Of a DNA stretch of 64,000 nucleotides, positions 59,406-64,000 are shown in pieces. The notes beneath the pieces are model-generated. The model did no database searches and was not told the DNA's origin. It saw nothing but the letters and a program-made list of their open reading frames with translations. The position numbers and the translations under genes were made by a program. This DNA comes from Microbulbifer yueqingensis (GTDB lineage: Bacteria > Pseudomonadota > Gammaproteobacteria > Pseudomonadales > Cellvibrionaceae): assembly GCF_900100355.1 (NCBI RefSeq), contig NZ_FNFH01000009.1, positions 1 through 64,000 on the forward strand. Reading direction: 5' to 3'. How positions within the stretch are numbered: the stretch's first letter is position 1; every line of letters starts with the position of its first letter.

Positions 59406-61034
59406 ATGTCTACTTTGCAGCTAGTGCTGGCACAAATCAATTCCCTGGTGGGCGATATTCCCGGCAACACCGCCCAGGTTATCGATGTCGCGCAGCGCGC
59501 CCATCGCGAGAAAGGTGCCGAACTGGTGGTGTTCCCCGAGTTGACCCTGTGCGGCTATCCCCCGGAAGACCTGTTGCTGCGGCCCAGCATGGGCAGGCGG
59601 GTCGACGCAGCCCTGACTCAGCTGCAGGCGGCAGGGCTTCCCTGTGCAGTCCTCGTCGGTTATCCACGGGTAGTGGCGGGCAAGGTCTTTAACATGGCCG
59701 GGCTGATCGTGGACGGCGAACTGGTGGCGGAGTACGCCAAACAGAAACTGCCGAACTACCAGGTATTCGACGAGATGCGTTATTTCGTTCCGGGTGACCA
59801 GCCCTGTGTCGTCGATATCAAGGGTATCCCCACTGCCATTACCGTCTGCGAGGACATCTGGCACCCGGAGCCGGTGGCCCAGGCCGCGGCGGCCGGCGCC
59901 AGGCTGATGCTCAACATCAATGCCTCGCCGTTCCATCGTGGCAAGGCCCAGGAGCGCCTGGAGCTGCTGGGCAACCAGGCGCGTGCCGGGCGCATGCCGA
60001 TTGTTTACGTAAACTCGATCGGGGGCCAGGATGAGCTGGTTTTCGATGGGGGCTCATTCGCGATAGATGCCCAGGGCAAGCTGTGTGCCCGTGCGCCGGA
60101 ATTCGTCGAGCACCTGTTATCGGTACAGGTGAGTGCCCAGGATGACGGCGTCAGCCTCGCAAAGGGGGAGCTGGTGCCGGCCGAGTCCGATCTGGGAGCC
60201 GTTTACCAGGCGCTGGTGCTCGGGGTTCGCGACTATGTCAATAAGAATGGGTTCAATGGTGTAGTGCTGGGTCTTTCAGGGGGGATAGATTCCGCCCTGA
60301 CGCTGGCCATCGCCGTGGATGCACTGGGCAAGGAACGTGTAGAGGCGGTGATGATGCCGTTCCGCTATACGTCGGAGCTCAGCAAGAACGATGCGGCCGA
60401 CCAGGCGGAGCGGCTGGGAATCCACTACCGGGTAATCAGCATCGAGCCCATCTTCGACGCCTTCATGGACGCGCTGGCCGACGAGTTCGCCGATACCGGG
60501 CGCGATACCACCGAGGAGAACCTGCAGGCGCGCTCACGCGGGGTGATACTGATGGCGATCTCCAACAAGAAGGGAGCCATGGTGCTGACCACGGGCAACA
60601 AGAGTGAGATGGCGGTAGGTTACGCCACCCTCTACGGGGATATGGTAGGCGGCTACAGCGCCCTGAAAGACGTCCCCAAAACGCTGGTATTCGAGCTGGC
60701 GCGATATCGCAACAGTGTGTCCGAAGTCATCCCCGAGTCGGTCATAACGCGGCCACCCAGTGCGGAGCTGGCACCGGACCAGGTGGATTCGGACAGTCTC
60801 CCCCCATACGAGGTTCTGGATGAGGTTCTGAATCTGTATGTTGAGCGGGATTACAGCGCCGCGGACATTATCGCGCGGGGATTCGACGCGGAAATGGTGG
60901 AGCGAGTAGTGCGGCTGGTGGACCGCAATGAGTACAAGCGTCGCCAGGCCGCAGTGGGAGTGCGTATTTCAGAGCGAGGGTTCGGGCGCGACCGTCGCTA
61001 CCCGATTACCAACGGGTGGAAAGCCGGGGAGTAA
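59406..61034 (+). CDS. nadE: Glutamine-dependent NAD+ synthetase
   Basis: NadE (542 residues) amidates deamido-NAD with glutamine as donor. The N-terminal nitrilase-type glutaminase domain shows LVVFPELTLCGYPPEDLL and the catalytic Cys region ITVCEDIWHPEP; the C-terminal synthetase domain shows GLSGGIDSALTLAIAVDALG, the P-loop SGGxDS. Both catalytic parts are complete. TATAAT at 59372-59377 is a possible -10, but no good -35 was seen. It is inserted between pilS and bamD relative to the P. aeruginosa order. Confidence 0.97.
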   Translation: MSTLQLVLAQINSLVGDIPGNTAQVIDVAQRAHREKGAELVVFPELTLCGYPPEDLLLRPSMGRRVDAALTQLQAAGLPCAVLVGYPRVVAGKVFNMAGLIVDGELVAEYAKQKLPNYQVFDEMRYFVPGDQPCVVDIKGIPTAITVCEDIWHPEPVAQAAAAGARLMLNINASPFHRGKAQERLELLGNQARAGRMPIVYVNSIGGQDELVFDGGSFAIDAQGKLCARAPEFVEHLLSVQVSAQDDGVSLAKGELVPAESDLGAVYQALVLGVRDYVNKNGFNGVVLGLSGGIDSALTLAIAVDALGKERVEAVMMPFRYTSELSKNDAADQAERLGIHYRVISIEPIFDAFMDALADEFADTGRDTTEENLQARSRGVILMAISNKKGAMVLTTGNKSEMAVGYATLYGDMVGGYSALKDVPKTLVFELARYRNSVSEVIPESVITRPPSAELAPDQVDSDSLPPYEVLDEVLNLYVERDYSAADIIARGFDAEMVERVVRLVDRNEYKRRQAAVGVRISERGFGRDRRYPITNGWKAGE

Positions 61035-61062
61035 TGCCCCCCAGCCGGGATCGGGCAAATAG

Positions 61063-61088
61063 AAAAAAGGCGCCGTGCGGCGCCTTTT
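61063..61088. terminator. Bidirectional terminator between nadE and bamD
   Basis: GGCGCCG and CGGCGCC form the stem around TG, with A6 before and T5 after. It serves the convergent nadE and bamD genes. Confidence 0.92.
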
Positions 61089-61117
61089 TCATTTTGGTTA
61101 TCCCGGCGTGGCCTGGC

Positions 61118-62050
61118 TCAGAGAAGCTCGGGCGGCAGCGGCGCCTCTTCATCGCGAAATTCGGCATTGTACAGCTCCCGGCTGTCAAAGCCGCGGGGGT
61201 CAGACTTCTCGAAAAGGCCCAGGGTCAGGCGGTGCAGGATGCTGTTGCCGCGGGCCCCTTTGTAGTAGTCGTAATCGAAGTTGCCGTTCTTGCGAAGGGC
61301 CGGATGGTGCGGGTAATTGGTGCGCAGCACGGCCAGAGCATCATTCTGGAGATCCTCCATGCCCAGCAGGTGATAACCCTGGACCATCACCGCGAGGGCA
61401 TCGGGTACCGCCGGGGTCTGCTGGAAGTTTTCCACCACGTAACGCCCGCGGTTGGCGGCGGCCAGGTAGGCACCGCGCTTGAAGTAGTAGTTCGCCACAT
61501 GGATCTCATAGCGCGCCAGGAGGTTGCGCAGGTGGATCATGCGTTTCTGCGCATCCGGGGCGTAGCGGCTTTCCGGGTAGCGGGCCATGAGCTGGGAGAA
61601 GTAGGCGAATGACTCCCGTGCCGAGCCCGGGTCGCGGCGGGTCATGTCGGTGGGCAGGAAGCGCTCGAACAGGCCTGTCCCCTCGGTGAAGGAGGCCAGC
61701 CCCTTCATATAATACGCATAGTCGACATTGCGATGCTGCGGGTGGAGGCGAATGAACCGGTCGGCCGCGGCGATTGCGGCATCGTTTTCATAATTCCGGT
61801 AATAGGCGTAGATCAGCTCCAGCTGCGCCTGCTCGGCATAGCTGCCAAAGGGGAAGTTGTCTTCCAGCGCCCTGAGGTTCTTGATCGCCAGGTCCCACTG
61901 GCTCGACCGGAGCTGGCGCTGGGCGGATTCATAGAACGTCTGCTCTGTGCGACTGCCTGACGGTAGGCCTTCTTCCTCTTCGTCGGTGCTGGCGCATGCG
62001 ACAAGTATCGCGGCCAATGCCGCCAGCCACAGCGTTTTCCAGGCCTGCAT
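61118..62050 (-). CDS. bamD: Outer-membrane assembly lipoprotein BamD
   Basis: BamD (310 residues) is the essential lipoprotein of the BAM machine that folds beta-barrel proteins into the outer membrane. The signal sequence ends at the lipobox LVAC (Cys19), to be matured by LspA. TPR repeats follow, including [36 protein letters not shown] and [18 protein letters not shown]. The Met at 62050 has GCGAGGGG upstream; the Met six codons earlier lacks a site. A longer C-terminal tail than E. coli carries [12 protein letters not shown] and ends PPELL. It is divergent from rluD. Confidence 0.96.
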   Translation of the reverse strand: MQAWKTLWLAALAAILVACASTDEEEEGLPSGSRTEQTFYESAQRQLRSSQWDLAIKNLRALEDNFPFGSYAEQAQLELIYAYYRNYENDAAIAAADRFIRLHPQHRNVDYAYYMKGLASFTEGTGLFERFLPTDMTRRDPGSARESFAYFSQLMARYPESRYAPDAQKRMIHLRNLLARYEIHVANYYFKRGAYLAAANRGRYVVENFQQTPAVPDALAVMVQGYHLLGMEDLQNDALAVLRTNYPHHPALRKNGNFDYDYYKGARGNSILHRLTLGLFEKSDPRGFDSRELYNAEFRDEEAPLPPELL

Positions 62051-62213
62051 AGCCCCTCGCTCTATCATTATTACACTCTACCTTCTTGCATTTGTTCCGC
62101 CCCTGCTCCGCAGTTGGGCGGGCGGTGCGGTACACTGGCCACCTTCTTGTGAAAGTGGCGGGCCGACATTTAACCACAGTCGCGCAGCCGTCCAAAGTAT
62201 TTGAGCCCGATCA

Positions 62214-63197
62214 ATGACTGACCAAGTGGAACTTGAACTTGAAGTCCCGACCAGTATGGCCGGCCAGCGCTTAGACCAGGCCGCAGCCGAATTAATTCCC
62301 GACTATTCCCGCGCCAGGTTGCAGGGCTGGATCAGGGCGGGGCAGCTGACTGTAGATGGTCGCGCCGCGCGGCCCAGGGACAAGCTCTTTGGTGGCGAGC
62401 GCCTGCAGCTGAGTGCGGAGCTGGAGCCGGCCGGCGAGTGGCGTCCCCAGCAGATTGACCTGCGGGTCGTCTATGAGGACACAAGCCTGCTGGTCATCGA
62501 CAAGCAGCCGGGGCTCGTGGTGCACCCGGCCGCTGGCAACCCGGATGGCACCCTCCTGAACGGCCTGCTCTACCATTGCCCGTCGCTGGAGAAGATCCCC
62601 CGTGCGGGCATTGTGCACCGGCTGGACAAGGACACCAGCGGCCTGATGGTGGTGGCCAAGACCCTGCCCGCCCAGACCAGCCTGGTGGAACAACTTAAGC
62701 AGCGCACCGTGAGCCGGCAGTATGACGCCATCGCCCAGGGCGTGATCACCGGCGGCGGTACCGTGGACGCCGCCATTGGCCGGCACCGGCAGAACCGCCT
62801 GAAAATGGCGGTTCTGGACCACGGCGGTAAGGAGGCCATTACCCACTACCGGGTCGAGGAGCGTTTTCGCGCCCACACCCTGGTGCGTTGCCAGCTTGAG
62901 ACGGGACGGACGCACCAGATCCGGGTACATATGGCCCATATCCGGCACCCGCTGGTGGGAGACCCGCTGTACGGGGGCCGCCCGCGCCTGCCACCGGAAG
63001 CCAGTCCGGAACTGGTCCAGGGCCTGCAACAGTTTCCCCGCCAGGCCCTGCACGCGGCAGAACTGGCGCTGGTGCATCCCGACACCGGCCGCGAAATGCA
63101 CTGGAGCGCACCGCTCCCCGCAGATATGCTGCAGTTGCTCGAACTGCTGCGCACGGACATGCGGCGCGGGCGCAATACACCGCTGACTGCCGGCTGA
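62214..63197 (+). CDS. rluD: 23S rRNA pseudouridine synthase RluD
   Basis: RluD (327 residues) makes the pseudouridines of helix 69 in 23S rRNA, important for ribosome function. An N-terminal S4 domain (about 15-75, GQRLDQAAAELIPDYSRARL with GQLTVDGRAARP) precedes the catalytic domain with Asp in HRLDKDTSGLMVVAKT. The late RTHQIRVHMAHI and GDPLYGG motifs are typical. It is followed 20 bases later by pgeF, the usual rluD-pgeF pair. Confidence 0.97.
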   Translation: MTDQVELELEVPTSMAGQRLDQAAAELIPDYSRARLQGWIRAGQLTVDGRAARPRDKLFGGERLQLSAELEPAGEWRPQQIDLRVVYEDTSLLVIDKQPGLVVHPAAGNPDGTLLNGLLYHCPSLEKIPRAGIVHRLDKDTSGLMVVAKTLPAQTSLVEQLKQRTVSRQYDAIAQGVITGGGTVDAAIGRHRQNRLKMAVLDHGGKEAITHYRVEERFRAHTLVRCQLETGRTHQIRVHMAHIRHPLVGDPLYGGRPRLPPEASPELVQGLQQFPRQALHAAELALVHPDTGREMHWSAPLPADMLQLLELLRTDMRRGRNTPLTAG

Positions 63198-63217
63198 GAC
63201 AGGACCCAGAAAAAAAC

Positions 63218-63979
63218 ATGAGTGTCGATCATTACCTGAAACCCGACTGGAGCGCCCCCGCCCATGTCCATGCAGTGACGACGCTGCGCAGTGGCGGGCA
63301 CAGTGGCGGCCCCTACAGCTCGTTCAACCTGGCTGCCCATGTGGGTGACGACGACGGGGCGGTGGAGGCAAACCGCCGCCTGTTGGGGAAAGAGCTGGAA
63401 TTACCGGTTGAGCCCCAATGGCTGGAACAGATCCACAGTGACCGGATTGTCGAGGCCCGGGGCGATGGCCTGGTGCGTACTGCGGATGCAAGCATTGCGC
63501 GGGAAGCGGGGATCGTCTGCGCGGTGCTCACAGCTGACTGCCTGCCGCTGCTGCTGTGCAATCGCGCCGGCACCCAGGTCGCCGCAGTGCACGCGGGCTG
63601 GCGCGGACTCGCAACCGGCGTGGTGCGTAACAGTGTGCGTGCATTTGACTGCAATCCCGATGAGCTGCTGGCGTGGCTGGGACCTGCCATTGGCCCGCGC
63701 GCGTTCGAAACCGGCGTCGATGTGCTGGAAATGTTTTTTGAGCACGCGATGGATAGTGAGCACACCGAAAAGGTCGCCGGATGTTTCCGCCCGCACTCGG
63801 CCAAGCCGCTGCATTTTCTCGCGGATATCTATGCGCTGGCGCGTGCGGAGCTGCAGAGCCTGGGGGTGACGGAAATTACCGGTGGCGACCACTGTACCTT
63901 CGAAGAGAGCGACGCTTTCTATTCCTATCGGCGCGATGGCGAGACCGGGCGCATGGCGACCCTGGTCTGGCTGGCCTGA
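63218..63979 (+). CDS. pgeF: Peptidoglycan editing factor / YfiH-type purine nucleosidase-like protein
   Basis: A 253-residue YfiH-family protein (formerly 'laccase domain' protein). In E. coli it removes wrongly built muropeptide precursors; related proteins act on purine nucleosides. The metal-binding set is visible: LEQIHSDR (His), VLTADCLPLLL (Cys) and AAVHAGWRGLATGVV (His). The end DHCTFEESDAFYSYRRDGET with GRMATLVWL is typical. It is complete, ending 21 bases before the window edge. Confidence 0.94.
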   Translation: MSVDHYLKPDWSAPAHVHAVTTLRSGGHSGGPYSSFNLAAHVGDDDGAVEANRRLLGKELELPVEPQWLEQIHSDRIVEARGDGLVRTADASIAREAGIVCAVLTADCLPLLLCNRAGTQVAAVHAGWRGLATGVVRNSVRAFDCNPDELLAWLGPAIGPRAFETGVDVLEMFFEHAMDSEHTEKVAGCFRPHSAKPLHFLADIYALARAELQSLGVTEITGGDHCTFEESDAFYSYRRDGETGRMATLVWLA

Positions 63980-64000
63980 TCGGTTACATCCTGCTTGTGC

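Overview
The window is GC-rich bacterial chromosome, almost fully coding, and reads as a gammaproteobacterium. The ribosomal-protein order (tuf, then S10-spc-alpha genes), the UvrA/MFS/Ssb trio, the ispB-rplU-rpmA-obg-proB-rpsT-murJ-ribF-ileS-lspA-fkpB-ispH run and the adjacent type IV minor-pilin/PilSR cluster match, from memory, two separate blocks of the Pseudomonas aeruginosa PAO1 chromosome, here joined. The presence of the PdsO/PdsR/PdsS 'proteobacterial dedicated sortase system' proteins points to a marine lineage (a Microbulbifer/Cellvibrionales-type organism is my best guess, not proven).

Layout. 1-15.7 kb: end of tuf, a YbaK-type editing protein on the opposite strand, then an unbroken translation cluster rpsJ to rplQ with secY, rpmJ and rpoA. 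It has a near-consensus promoter before rpsJ and a second one, with an S4-type structured leader, before rpsM. 15.8-20.3 kb: a DUF1315 protein, an exported penicillin/AHL-acylase-like Ntn hydrolase, and on the minus strand a GNAT acetyltransferase and a non-canonical Nramp-family transporter downstream of uvrA. 20.3-27.5 kb: uvrA, a GDP-mannose enzyme (manC/algA type), an MFS transporter, ssb and an SDR-like protein lacking the usual catalytic pair. 27.6-32 kb: fabB and fabA (unsaturated fatty-acid branch), divergent from galU and a phosphomannomutase. 32-37 kb: ispB, rplU-rpmA-obg, proB, rpsT.

37-41.1 kb is the accessory region of most interest. A PdsS histidine kinase, PdsR response regulator and PdsO OmpA-like protein are encoded on the minus strand with no sortase and no sortase-target gene beside them. 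Upstream of pdsO lie a three-helix hairpin whose arm contains the pdsO Shine-Dalgarno sequence and a previously easy-to-miss 46-residue membrane-protein ORF with a strong ribosome binding site.

41.1-48.7 kb: murJ, then the tightly overlapped ribF-ileS-lspA-fkpB-ispH operon. 48.7-59.3 kb: type IV pilus assembly (a divergent FimT-like pseudopilin, then fimU/pilV/pilW/pilX/pilY1/pilE) and the PilS/PilR two-component pair. 59.4-64 kb: nadE, bamD, rluD and pgeF.

No insertion sequence, prophage, CRISPR array, rRNA or tRNA gene was recognised. The functional themes are translation and secretion, DNA repair, envelope building (lipids, polysaccharide precursors, peptidoglycan flippase, lipoprotein processing, BAM complex) and surface appendages.
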